In this document: piece by piece, positions 49,986 to 61,500 of the stretch
Layout: each line of letters opens with the position of its first letter
How positions within the stretch are numbered: the first letter of the stretch is position 1
Origin: Aristolochia californica
Taxonomy: Eukaryota > Streptophyta > Magnoliopsida > Piperales > Aristolochiaceae
Direction: 5' to 3'
NCBI GenBank assembly: GCA_029961685.1
Contig: JARWKL010000010.1
Location: 11,305,931 to 11,369,930, forward strand
DNA: 64,000 bases
Made by a program: the position numbers and the translations under genes
Notes under the pieces: generated by a model
Seen by the model: the letters and a program-made list of their open reading frames with translations, nothing else
What the model was told of the DNA's origin: nothing
Database searches by the model: none

Positions 49986-50003
49986 CATGCATATCCCTTT
50001 CCT
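49986..50003. other. About 37 bp deletion allele, second occurrence
   Basis: The sequence reads gcatatccctttcctata, the same junction as near 46,289 except for one base. It is followed in both places by gtagtagtggaatttcc and ccttggcgttc, which supports common descent. Confidence 0.82.
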
Positions 50004-51194
50004 ATAAAATTCCACCAAGCTTTATTATTAGAGGCTGTAGTAGTGGAATTTCCAGAACATGGATAACAAAACCTTGGCGTTCATTTTTAGTGCCTGAAAT
50101 AATTTTGAATTTTTTTTTTTTGCAGACATGAACTCTAAAATTTTCATTTTGTTATCCCTTAAGTCTTTTTTCTTTACAAGAAAAATGGGAGAGTGAAAAC
50201 TCAAGTTTGGATCTGAAAATAAATTTGAACATCCAAAATGGAAATGTACAAATGCTGAGAGAGGTAGTTCCAAAAAGTATCTGTGATTTTTTTAGGATAG
50301 CCAAAAAAGTGGGTTGTTTGGCCCTAGTAAATATCCAACCACTTGAGAATTTGATTTTTCCTACTCCTTGAAATTTTTGGATCATTAGGTCCACTTGCAT
50401 CCTCAACAAGTTTCTGGCAGGCATATCCACCACACTTAAAGCATGTTAGGATCACTTACAAGTCCCTTTCCTATAAAATTCCACCAGGCTCTATTATCTG
50501 TAGTAGTGGAATTCCAGAACATGGAAAACAAAACCTTGGAGTTCATTTTTAGTGCCTGAAATAATTTTGAAAATAGTTTTTTGCTTGCAACAACTCTAAA
50601 ATTTTCATTTTGTTATGGCTTATATCTTTTTAGTTTACGAGAAAAATGGGAGAGTGAAAACTCAAGTTTGGATCTGAATAAAAATTTCAACATCCAAAAT
50701 AGAAATGCACAAATGCTGATAGAGATAGTTCCAAAAAGTATCTGTGATTTTTTAAGGATGGGCAAAAAGTGGGTTGTTTGGCCCTGGTAAATATCCAACC
50801 ACTTGAGAATTTGATTTTTTCTACTCCTTGAAATTTTTGGATCATTAGTTCGACTTGCATCCTCAACATGTTTCTGGCATGCATATCCACCACACTTAAA
50901 GCATGTTAGGATCAGTTACTTGTCCCTTTCCTATAAAATTCCTCCAAGCTTTATTATTTGGGGCAGTACTAGTGGAATTTCCAGACCATGGATAACAAAA
51001 CCTTGGAGTTCATTTTTAGTGCCTGAAATAATTTTGAATTTTTTTTTTCTTGCATACATGAACTCAAAAATTTTCATTTTGTTATCCCTTAAGTCTTTTT
51101 TCTTTACGAGAAAAATGGGAGAGTGAAAACTCAAGTTTGGATCTGAAAATAAATTTGAACATCCAAAATGAAAATGCGCAAATGCTGAGAGAGA

Positions 51195-51215
51195 TATTTC
51201 CAAAAAGTGGGTTGT
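51195..51215. other. About 31 bp deletion inside a monomer
   Basis: The sequence reads atatttccaaaaagtggg. The usual tatctgtgatttttt and aaggataggc segment is absent. The aaaaag word on both sides (ccaaaaagtatc and gcaaaaagtggg) suggests loss between short direct repeats. It shortens HOR copy 2 relative to copy 1. Confidence 0.88.
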
Positions 51216-51910
51216 TTGGCCCTGGTAAATATCCAACCACTTGAGAATTTGATTTTTTGTACTCCTTGAAATTTTTGGATCGTTAGGTCCACTTGTATCC
51301 TCAACATGTTTCTGGCATGCATATCCACCACACTTAGAGCATCTTAGGATCAGTTACAAGTCCCTTTTCCTATAGAATTCCACCAAGCTTATTAAGAGGG
51401 GTTGTACTAGTGGAATTTCAAGAACATGAATAACAAAACCTTGGAGTTCATTTTAAATGCCTGAAATAATTTAAAATTTTTTTTTTTTGCATACATGAAC
51501 TCTCAAATTATCATTTTGTTATGCCTTATATCGTTTTTGTTCACGAGAAAAATGGGACAGTGAAAACTCAAGTTTGGATCTAAAAACAAATTTGAAAATC
51601 CAAAATGGAATTGCAGAAATGCTAAGAGAGAGAGTTCCAAAAAGTATCTATGATTTTTTAAGGATAGGCAAAAAGTGGGTTGTTTGGCAGTGGTAAATAT
51701 CCAACCACTTGAGAATTTGATTTTTACTACTCATTGAAATTTTTGGATCATTAGGTCCACTTGCAACCTCAACATGTTTCTTGCATGCATATCCACCACA
51801 CTTAAAGCATGTTAGGATCAGTTACAAGTCCCTTTCCTATAAAATTCCACCAAGCTTCTTTATTCGGGGCAGTACTAGTGGAATTTCCCGAACGTGGATA
51901 ACAAAACCTT

Positions 51911-51938
51911 GGAGTTCATTTTTAGTTCATTTTTAGTG
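51911..51938. repeat. 12 bp direct duplication
   Basis: The word gttcatttttag appears twice in a row before tgcctgaaatt. Other monomers have it once, including the HOR partner near 47,787. Confidence 0.9.
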
Positions 51939-52789
51939 CCTGAAATTATTTTGAAATTATTTTTTTGCAGACATGAACTCAAAAATTTTCATTTTGTTAT
52001 GCCTTATATCTTCTTCTTTTTTACGAGAAAAATGGGAGAGTGAAAACTCAAGTTTGGATCTGAAAAAAATATAAACATCCAAAATGGAAATACACAAATG
52101 CTGAGAGAGATAGTTCCAAAAAGTATCTGTGATTTTTTATGGATAGGCAAAAAGTGGGTTGTTTGGCCATGGTAAAATATCCAACAACTTGAGAATTTGG
52201 TTTTTTCTACTCCTTGAAATTTTTGGATCATTAGGTCCACTTGCATCCTCAACATGTTTCTGGCTTGGATATCCACGACACTTAAAGCATGTTAGGATCA
52301 GTTACAAGTCCTTATCCTATAAAATTCCACCAAGCTTCTTTATTAAGGGCTGTACTAGTGGAATTTCAAGAACATGGATAACAAAACCTTGTAGATCATT
52401 TTTAGTGCCTGAAATAATTTTGAAATTTTTTTTTACATACATGAACTCTAAAATATTCATTTTGTTATGCGTTATATCTTTTTTGTTTACGAGAAAAATG
52501 GGAGCGTGAAAACTCAAGTTTGGATCTGACAAAAAATTTGAACATCCAAAATGGAAATGCACAAATGCTGAGAGAGAGATAGTTCCAAAAAGTATCTGTG
52601 ATTTTTTAAGGATAGGCAAAAAGTTGGTTGTTTGGCCCTGGTAAATATTCAACCACTTGAGAATTTGATTTTTTCAACTCTTAGAAATTTTTTGATCATT
52701 AGGTCCATTTGCATCCTCAACATGTTTCTGGCATGCCTATCCACCACACTTAAAGCATGTTAGGATCAGTTACAAGTCCCTTTCCTATA

Positions 52790-53720
52790 AAATTCCTCCA
52801 AGCTTTATTATTAATGGTTGTAGTAGTGGATTCCATAACATGGATAACAAAACCTTGGAGTTCAGTTTTAGTGCCTGAAATAATTTTGAAAATAGATTTT
52901 TGCTTAAAAGAACTCTAAAATTTTCTTTTTGTTATGGCTTATATCTTTTTTGGTTACTAGAAAAATGGGAGAGTGAAAACTCAAGTTTGAATCTCAAAGC
53001 AAATTTGAACATCCAAAATAGAATTGCACAAATGCTGAGAGAGATAGTTCCAAAAAGTATCTGTGATTTTTTAAGGTTGGGCAAAAAGTGGGTTGTTTGG
53101 CCCTCGTAAATATTCAACCACTTGAGAATTTGATTTTTTCTACTCCTTGAAATTTTTGGATCGTTAGGTCCACTTGCATCCTCAACATGTTTCTGACATG
53201 CATATCCACCACACTTAAAGCATGTTAGGATCAGTTACAAGTCCCTTTCCTATAAAATTCCTCCAAGCTTTATTATTAATGGCAGTAGTAGTGGAATTCC
53301 ATAACATGGATAACAAAACCTTGGAGTTCATTTTTAATCCCTGAAATAATTTTGAAAATAGTTTTTGCTTAAAAGAACTCTAAAATTTTCATTTTGTTAT
53401 GGCTTATATCTTTTTTGGTTACTAGAAAAATGGGAGAGTGAAAACTCAAGTTTGAATCTCAAAGCAAATTTGAACATCCAAAATAGAATTGCACAAATGC
53501 TGAGAGAGATAGTTCCAAAAAGTATCTGTGATTTTTTAAGGTTGGGCAAAAAGTGGGTTGTTTGGCCCTGGTAAATATTCAACCACTTGAGAATTTGATT
53601 TTTTCTACTCCTTGAAATTTTTGGATCATTAGGTCCACTTGCATCCTCAATATGTTTCTGGCAGGCATATCCACAATACTTAAAGCATGTTAGGATCAGT
53701 TACAAGTCCCTTTCCTTCAA
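52790..53720. repeat. Near-identical adjacent monomer pair (HOR copy 2)
   Basis: Counterpart of the pair at 48,650-49,580. Both monomers here share ggttactagaaaaatggg and tttgaatctcaaagcaaatt, variants absent from the pair in copy 1. The two members are therefore more alike than either is to its counterpart 4.14 kb away. Confidence 0.88.
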
Positions 53721-54939
53721 AATTCCGCCAAGCTTTATTATTAGGGGCTGTACTAGTGGAATTTCCAGAACATGGATAACAAAACCTTGGAGTTCATTTA
53801 TAGAGCGTGAAATAATTTTGAATTTTTTTTTTTGCGTACATGAACTTTAAAATTTTCAATTTGCTATGCCTTAAGTCTTTTTGGTTTTCGAGAAAAAATG
53901 GGAGAGTGAAAGTCAAGTTTGAATCTAAAAATAAATTTGAACATCCAAAATGGAAATGCACAAATGCTGAGAGAGATAGTTCCAAAAAGTATCTGTGATT
54001 TTTTAAGTATAGCCAAAAAGTGGGTTGTTTGGCCCTGGTAAATATCCAACCACTTGATAATTTGATTTTTTCTACTCCTTGTTATTTTTGGATCAATAGG
54101 TCCACTTGCATCCTCAACATGTTTCTGACATGCATATCCACCACACTTAAAGCATGTTAGGATTAGTTACAAGTCCCTTTCCTATAAAATTCCACCAAGC
54201 TTTATTATTAGGGGCTGTAGTAGTGGAATTTCTAGAACATGGATAACAAAACCTTGGCGTTCATTTTTAGTGCCTGAATAATTTGAAAGTTTTTTTTTTG
54301 CATACAAGAAATATAAAATTTTCATTTTGTTATGCCTTATATCTTTTTTGTTTACGAGAAAAATGGGAGAGTGAAAACTAAAGTTTGGATCTAAAAAGAA
54401 ATTTGAACATCCAAAATGGAAATGCACAAATGCTGAGAGAGATAGTTCCAAAATGTATCTGTGATTTTTTAAGGATGGCCAAAAAGTGGGTTGTTTGGCC
54501 CTGGTAAAATATCCAACTACTTGAGAATTTGATTTTTTCTACTCCTTGAAATTTTTGGATCATTCGTTCCACTTGCATCCTCAACATGTTTCTGTCATGC
54601 ATATCCACCACACTTAAAGCATGTTAGGATCAGTTACTTGTCCCTTTCCTATAAAATTCCTCCAAGCTTGATTATTAGGGGCTGTACTAGTGGAATTTCC
54701 AGAACATGGATAACAAAACCTTGGCGTTCATTTTTAGTGCCTGAAATAATTTTGAAAGTTTTTTTTTGAAAACAAGAAATATAAAATTTTCGTTTTGTTA
54801 TGCCTTATATCTTTTTTGTTTACGAGAAAAATGGGAGAGTGAAAACTAAAGTTTGGATCTGAAAAGAAATTTGAACATCCAAAATGGAAATGCACAAATG
54901 CTGAGAGAGATAGTTCCAAAATGTATCTGTAATTTTTTA

Positions 54940-55560
54940 AGGATGGGCAAAAAGTGGGTTGTTTGGCCCTGGTAAAATATCCAACTACTTGAGAATTTGA
55001 TTTTTTCTACTCCTTGAAATTTTTGGATCATTAGTTCCACTTGCATTCTCAACATGTTTCTGGCATGCATATCCACCACACTTAAAGCATGTTAGGATCA
55101 GTTACTTGTCCCTTTCCTATAAAATTCCTCCAAGCTTTATTATTAGGGGTTGTACTAGTGGAATTTTCAAAACATGGATAACAAAACCTTGGATTTCATT
55201 TTTAGTGCCTAAATTAATTTTGATTTTTTTTTTTTTTGCATACATGAACTCTAAAATTTTCATTTTGTAATGCCTTAAGTCTTTTTTGTTTACGAGAAAA
55301 ATGGGAGAGTGAACACTCAAGTTTGGATCTGAAAATAAATTTGAACATTCAAAATGGAAATGCACAAATGCTGAGAGAGATTGTTCCAAAAAGTATCTTT
55401 GATTTTTTAAGGATAGCCAAAAAGTGGGTTGTATGGCCCTGGTAAATATCCAACCACTTGAGAATTTGATTTTTTCTACTCCTTGAAATTTTTGGATCAT
55501 TAGGTCCACTTGCATCCTCAACATGTTTCTGGCAGGCATATCCACAACACTTAAAGCATG
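54940..55560. repeat. 9-monomer higher-order repeat, partial third copy
   Basis: The anchor near 55,207 and its upstream ttacttgtccctttcc (55,103) match 46,761-47,110 at about 8,340 bp (ccttaagtc, ggatagccaaaaagtggg, ttgtatggcc). The next monomer does not carry the aaactctcaaattatc marker, so the copy is truncated. Confidence 0.75.
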
Positions 55561-58500
55561 TTAGGATCAGTTACAAGTCCCTTTCCTATAAAATTCCACA
55601 AAGCTTTATTATTACGGGCTGTAGTAGTGGAAATTCCAGAACATGGATAAAAAAACCTTGGAGTTCATTTTTAGTGGCTCAAATAATTTTGAAAATTTTT
55701 TTTTGCATTCAAGAACTCTAAAATTTCCATTTTGTTATGCCTTATATCTTTTTTGTTTACGCGAAAATGGGAGAGTGAAAACTCAAGTTTGGATCTGAAA
55801 ACAAATTTGAACATCCAAAATGGAAATGCACAAATGTTGAGAGAGATAGTTCCAAAATGTATCTGTGATTTTTTAAGGATGGGAGAAAAGTGGGTTATTT
55901 GGCCCTGGTAAATATCCAACGACTTGAGAATTTGATTTTTTTGACTCCTTGAAATTTTTGGATCATTAGCTCCACTTGCAATCTCAACATGTTTCTGGCA
56001 TGCATATCCACTACACTTAAAGCATATTAGGATCAGTTACAAGTCCGTTTCCTATAAAATTCATCCAACCTTTATTATTAAGGGATTTACTAGTGGAATT
56101 TCTCGAACATGGATAACAAAACCTTGGAGTTCATTTTTAGTGCCTGAAATAATTTTGAATTTTTTTTCATGCATACATGAACTCTAAACTTTTCATTTTG
56201 TTATCCCTTAAGTCTTTTTTCTTTACGAGAAAAATGGGAGAGTGAAAACTCAAGTTTGGATCTGAAAATTGATTTGAACATCCAAAATGGAAATGCACAA
56301 ATGCTGAGAGAGCTAGTTCCAAAAAGTATCTGTGATTTTTTAAGGATAGCCAAAAAGTGGGTTGTTTGGCCCGGGTAAATATCCAACCACTTGAGAATTT
56401 GATTTTTTCTTCTCCTTGAAATTCTTGGATCATTAGGTCCACTTGCATCCTCAACATGTTTCTGGCATGCATATCCACCACACTTAAACCATGTTAGGAT
56501 CAGTTCCAAGTCCCTTTCCTATAAAATTCCACCAAGCTTTATTATTAGGGGCTGTAGTAGTGGAATTTCCAGAACATGGATAACAAAACCTTGGAGTTCA
56601 TTTATAGTGCCTGAAATAATTTTGAAATTTTTTTTTTTGCCTACATGAACTCTAAAATTTTCATTTTGTTATGCCTTATATCTTTTTTGTTTATGAGAAA
56701 AATGGGAGAGTGAAAACTCAATTTTGGATCGGAAAACAAATTTGAACATCCAAAATGGAAATGCACAAATGCTTAGAGAGATTGTTCCAAAATGTATCTG
56801 TGATTTTTTAAGGATGTGCAAAAAGTCTGTTGTTTGGCCCTGGTAAATATCCAACTACTTGAGAATTTGATTTTCTCTACGCCTTGAAATTTTTGCATCA
56901 TTAGTTCCACTTGCATCTTCAACATGTTTCTTGCATGCATATTGACCACACTTAGTGCATGTTAGGATCAGTTACAAGTCCCTTTTCTATAAGATTCCTC
57001 CAAGCTAGATTATTTGGGGCTGTACTAGGGGAATTTCCAAAACATGGATAACAAAACTTTGGAGTTCATTTTTAGTGCCTGAAATAATTTTGATTTTTTT
57101 TTTTTTGCATATATGAACTCTAAAATTTTCATTTTGTTATGCCTTATATCTTATTTGTTTACAAGAAAAATGGGTGAGTGAAAACACAAGTTTGGATCTG
57201 GAAAAAAATTGAACATCCAAAATGGAAATGCACAAATGCTGAGAGAGATAGTTCGAAAAAGTTTCTGTGATTTTTTAAGGATAGCCAAAAAGTGGGTTGT
57301 TTGGCCCAGGTAAATATCGAACCACTTGAGAATTTGATCTTTTCTACTCCTTGAAAATTTTGGATCATTAGGTCCACTTGCATACTCAACATGTTTCAGG
57401 CATGCATATCCCCCACACTTAAAGCATGTTAGGATAAGTTGCAAGTCCCTTTCCTATAAAATTTCACCAACCTTTATTACTAGGGGCTGTAGTAGTGGAA
57501 TTTCTAGAACATAGATAACAAAACCATGGAGTTCATTTTTAGTGCCTGAAATAATTTTGAAATTTTTTTTTGCATACTAGAAATCAAAAATTTTCATTTG
57601 GTTGTGCCTTATATCTTTTTTGTTTACGAAAAAAATGGGAGAGTGAAAACTCTAGTTTGGATCTGAAAACAAATTTGAAAATTCAAAATGGAAATGCACA
57701 AATGCTGAGAGAGATAGTTCCAAAAAGTATCTGTGATTTTTTAACGATGGGCAAAATGTGGGTTGTTTGGCCCTGGTAAATATCCAACCACTTGAGAATT
57801 TGATTTTTTCTACTCTTTGAAAATTTTGGATCATTAGGTCCACTTGGATCCTCAACATGTTTTTGGCATTCATATCCACCACACTTAAAGCATGTTAGGA
57901 TCAGTTACAAGTCCCTTTCCTTTAAAATTCCTCCAAACTCTATTATTAGGGGCTGTACTAGTGGAATTTCTAGAACATGGATAACAAATCCTTGGGGTTC
58001 ATTTTTAGTGCCTGAAATAATTTTGAATTATTCTTTTTGCATACATGAACTTAAAAATTTTCAATTTGTTATGCCTGATATCTTTTTTGTTTACGAGAAA
58101 AATGGGCGAGTGAAAACTCATGTTTGGATCTCAAAATAAATTTGAACAACCAAAATGGTAATGCAAAAATGCTGAGAGAGATAGTTCCAAAAAGTATCTG
58201 TCATTTTTTAAGGATAGGCAAAAAGTGGGTTGTTTGGCCCTGGTAAATATCCTACCACTTGAGAATTTGTTTTTTTCTACTCCTTGAAATTATTAGATCA
58301 TTAGGTCCACTTGCATCCTCAACATGTTTCTGGCATGCATATCCACCACACTTAAAGCATGTTAGGATCGGTTACCAGTCACTTTCCTATAAAATTCCAC
58401 CAAGCATTATTATTAGGGGCTGTAGTAGTGGAATTTCCAGAACAAGGATAACAAAACCTTGGAATTCATTTTTAGTGGCTGAAATAATTTTGAAAATTTT

Positions 58501-61500
58501 TTGCATTAAAGAACTCAAAAATTTTCATTTTTTTATGCCTTATATTTTTTTTTACGTGAAAAATGGGAGAGTGGAAACTCAAGTTTCAATCTGAAAACAA
58601 ATTTGAACATCCAAAATGGAAATGCACAAATTCTGAGAGAGATAGTGCCAAAAAGTGACTGTGATTTTTTAAGGATAGCGAAAAAGTGGATTGTTTGGCC
58701 CATGTAAATATCCAACCACTTGAGAATTTAATTTTTTCTACTCCTAGAAATTTTTGGATCTTTAGGTCCTCTTGCATCCTCAACATGTTTCTGGCATGCA
58801 TATCCACCACACTTAAAGCATGTTAGGATCAGTTACAAGTCCCTTTCCTATAAAATTCCTCCCAGCCTTATTATTAGGGCTGTAGTAGTGGAATATCCAG
58901 AACATGGATAGCAAAACCTTGGAGTTCATTTTTTGTGCCTGAAATAATTTTGAATTTTTTTTTTTTGCATACATGAACTCTAAAATTTTCATTTTGTTAT
59001 GCCTTATATCTTTTTTGTTTACGAGAAAAATGGGAGAGTGAAAACTCAAGTTTGGATCTGAAAAAAATTTGAACATCCAAAATGGAAATGCACAAATGCT
59101 GAGAGAGATAGTTCCAAAAAGTATCTGTGATTTTCTAAGGATCGGCAAAAAGTGGGTTGTTTGGCCCTGGTAAATGTCCAACCACTTGAGAATTTGATTT
59201 TTCTACTCCTTGAAATTTTTGGATCATTAGGTCCACTTGCATCCTCAACATGTTTTTGGCATGCATATTTATGACACTTAAAGCATGTTAGGATCAGTTA
59301 CAAGTCCCTTTCCTATAAAATTCCATCGAGCTTTATTATTAGGGGTTGTGCTAGTGGAATTTCCAGAACAAGGATAACAAAACCTTGGAGTTCATTTTTA
59401 GTGCCTAAAATAATTTAAAATTTTTTTTTTGCATACATGAACTCAAAAATTTTCATTTTGTTATGCCCTTCTATCTTTTTTGTTTACGAGAAAAACGGGA
59501 GAGTTAAAACTCAGGTTTGGATCTGAAAACAAATTTGAACATCCAAAATGGAAATGCACAAATGCTGAGAGAGATAGTTCCAAAAAGTATTTTTGATTTT
59601 TTAAGGATAGCGAAAAAGTGGGTTGTTTGGCCCATGTAAATATCCAACCACTTGAGAATTTGATTTTTTCTACTCCTAGAAATTTTTGGATCTTTAGGTC
59701 CACCTGCATCCTCAACATGTTTCTGGCATGCATATCCACCACACTTAAAGCATGTTAGGATCATTTTCAAGTCCCTTTCCTATAAAATTCCATCAAGCTT
59801 TATTATTAGGGACAGTACCTGTGAAATTTCTAGAACATGGATAACAAAACCTTGGAGTTCATTTTTAGTGCCTGAAATAATTTAAATTTTTTTTTTTTTA
59901 CATACATGAATTCTAAAATTTTCATTTTATTATGTCGTTTTATCTTTTTTGTTTACGAGAAAAATGGGAGAATGAAAACTCAAGTTTGGATCTAAAAACA
60001 AATTTGAACATCCAAAATGGAAATGCACCAATGCTGAGAGAGATAGTTTGAAAAATATCAGTGATTTTTTAAGGATAGGCAAAAAGTGGGTTGTTTGGCT
60101 CAGGTAAATATCCAACCACTTGAGAATTTGATTTTTTCTACTCCTTGAAATTTTCTGATCATTAGGTCCTCTTGCATCCTCAACATGTTTCTGGCATGCA
60201 TATCCACCACACTTAAAGCATGTTAGGATCAGTTACAAGTCCCTTTCCTATAAAATTCCACCAAGCTTTATTATTAGGGTCTGTACTAGTGGAATTTCTA
60301 GAACATTGATAACCAAAATTTGGAGTTCATTGTTAGTGCCTGAATTAATTTTGAAATTTTTTTTTTGCATACAAGAACTCTAAAATTTTCATTTTGTAAT
60401 GCCCTTATATCTTTTTTGTTTACGAGAAAAATGGGAGAGTGAAAACTCAAGTTTGGGTCTGAAAACAAATTTGAACATCGAAAAAGGAAATGAACAAAAG
60501 CTGAGAGAGATAGTTCCAAAATGTATCTGTGATTTTTTAAGGATAGGGAAAAAGTGAGTTGTTTGGCCCTGGTAAATATCCAACCACTTGAGAATTTGAT
60601 TTTTTCTACTCAAAATTTTTGGATCATTAGGTCCACTTGCATCCTCAACATGTTTTTGGCATGCATATGCACCACACATAAAGCATCTTAGGGTCAGTTA
60701 CAAGTCCCTTTCCTTTAAAATTCCACCTAGATTTATTATTAGGGGTTGTAGAAGTGGAATTTCCAGAACATGGATAACAAAACCTTGGAGTTCATTTTTA
60801 GTGCCAGAAATAATTTTGAAATTTTTTTTTTTGCATACAAGAACTCTAAAATTTTCATTTTGTTTTGTCAGATATCTTTTTTGTTTACGAGAAAAATTGG
60901 AGAGTGAAGACTCAAGTTTGGATCTGATAACAAATTTGACAATCCAAAATGGAAATGCACAAATGTTGAGGGAGATAGTTCCAAAAAGTATCTGTGATTT
61001 TTTAAGGATGGGCAAAAAGTGGGCTGTTTGGCCCTGGTAAATATCCAACCACTTGAGAATTTGATTTTTTCTACTCCTTGAAATTTTTGTATCATTAGGT
61101 CCTCTTGCATCCTCAACATGTTTCTGGCATGTGTATCCACCACACTTAAAGCATGTTAGGATCAGTTACAAGTCCCTTTCCTATAAAATTCCACCAAGCT
61201 TTATTATTAGGGGCTGTACTAGTGGAATTTCCAAAACACGGATAACAAAACCTTGGAGTTCATTTTTAGTGCCTGAAATAATTTTGGAATTTTGTTTTTA
61301 CATACATGAACTCTAAAATTTTCATTTTGTTAAGCCTTATATCTATTTTGTTTACGAGAAAAATGGGGGAGTGAAAACTCAAGTATGGATCTGAAAAAAA
61401 ATTTGCACATCCAAAATGGAAATGCACAAATGCTGAGAGAGATATTTCTGAAAAGTATCTGTGATTTTTTAAGAATAGGCAAAAATTGGGTTGTTTGGCC

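Larger units (their letters stand above)
46640..50790. repeat. 9-monomer higher-order repeat, copy 1
   Basis: Anchors near 46865, 47332, 47799, 48267, 48733, 49198, 49662, 50092 and 50554. The first seven match monomers 4,127-4,156 bp downstream. Markers include cacttagagcatcttagg (47,207), aaactctcaaattatc (47,370), ggcttggatatccac (48,121), a gagagagagatag insertion (48,429), a duplicated pair of monomers (48,650-49,580) and tccttcaaaattccgcc (49,572). The last two monomers are less well matched. The boundary is approximate. Confidence 0.85.
50790..54940. repeat. 9-monomer higher-order repeat, copy 2
   Basis: Anchors near 51021, 51459, 51938, 52407, 52873, 53340, 53805, 54272 and 54739. 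It carries the same ordered markers as copy 1 (cacttagagcatcttagg at 51,333; ggcttggatatccac at 52,261; gagagagagatag at 52,570; tccttcaaaattccgcc at 53,714). It also has its own indels: about 31 bp lost near 51,205 and a 12 bp duplication near 51,914. The last two monomers have acquired the caagaaatataaaa type seen near 46,430. Confidence 0.85.
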
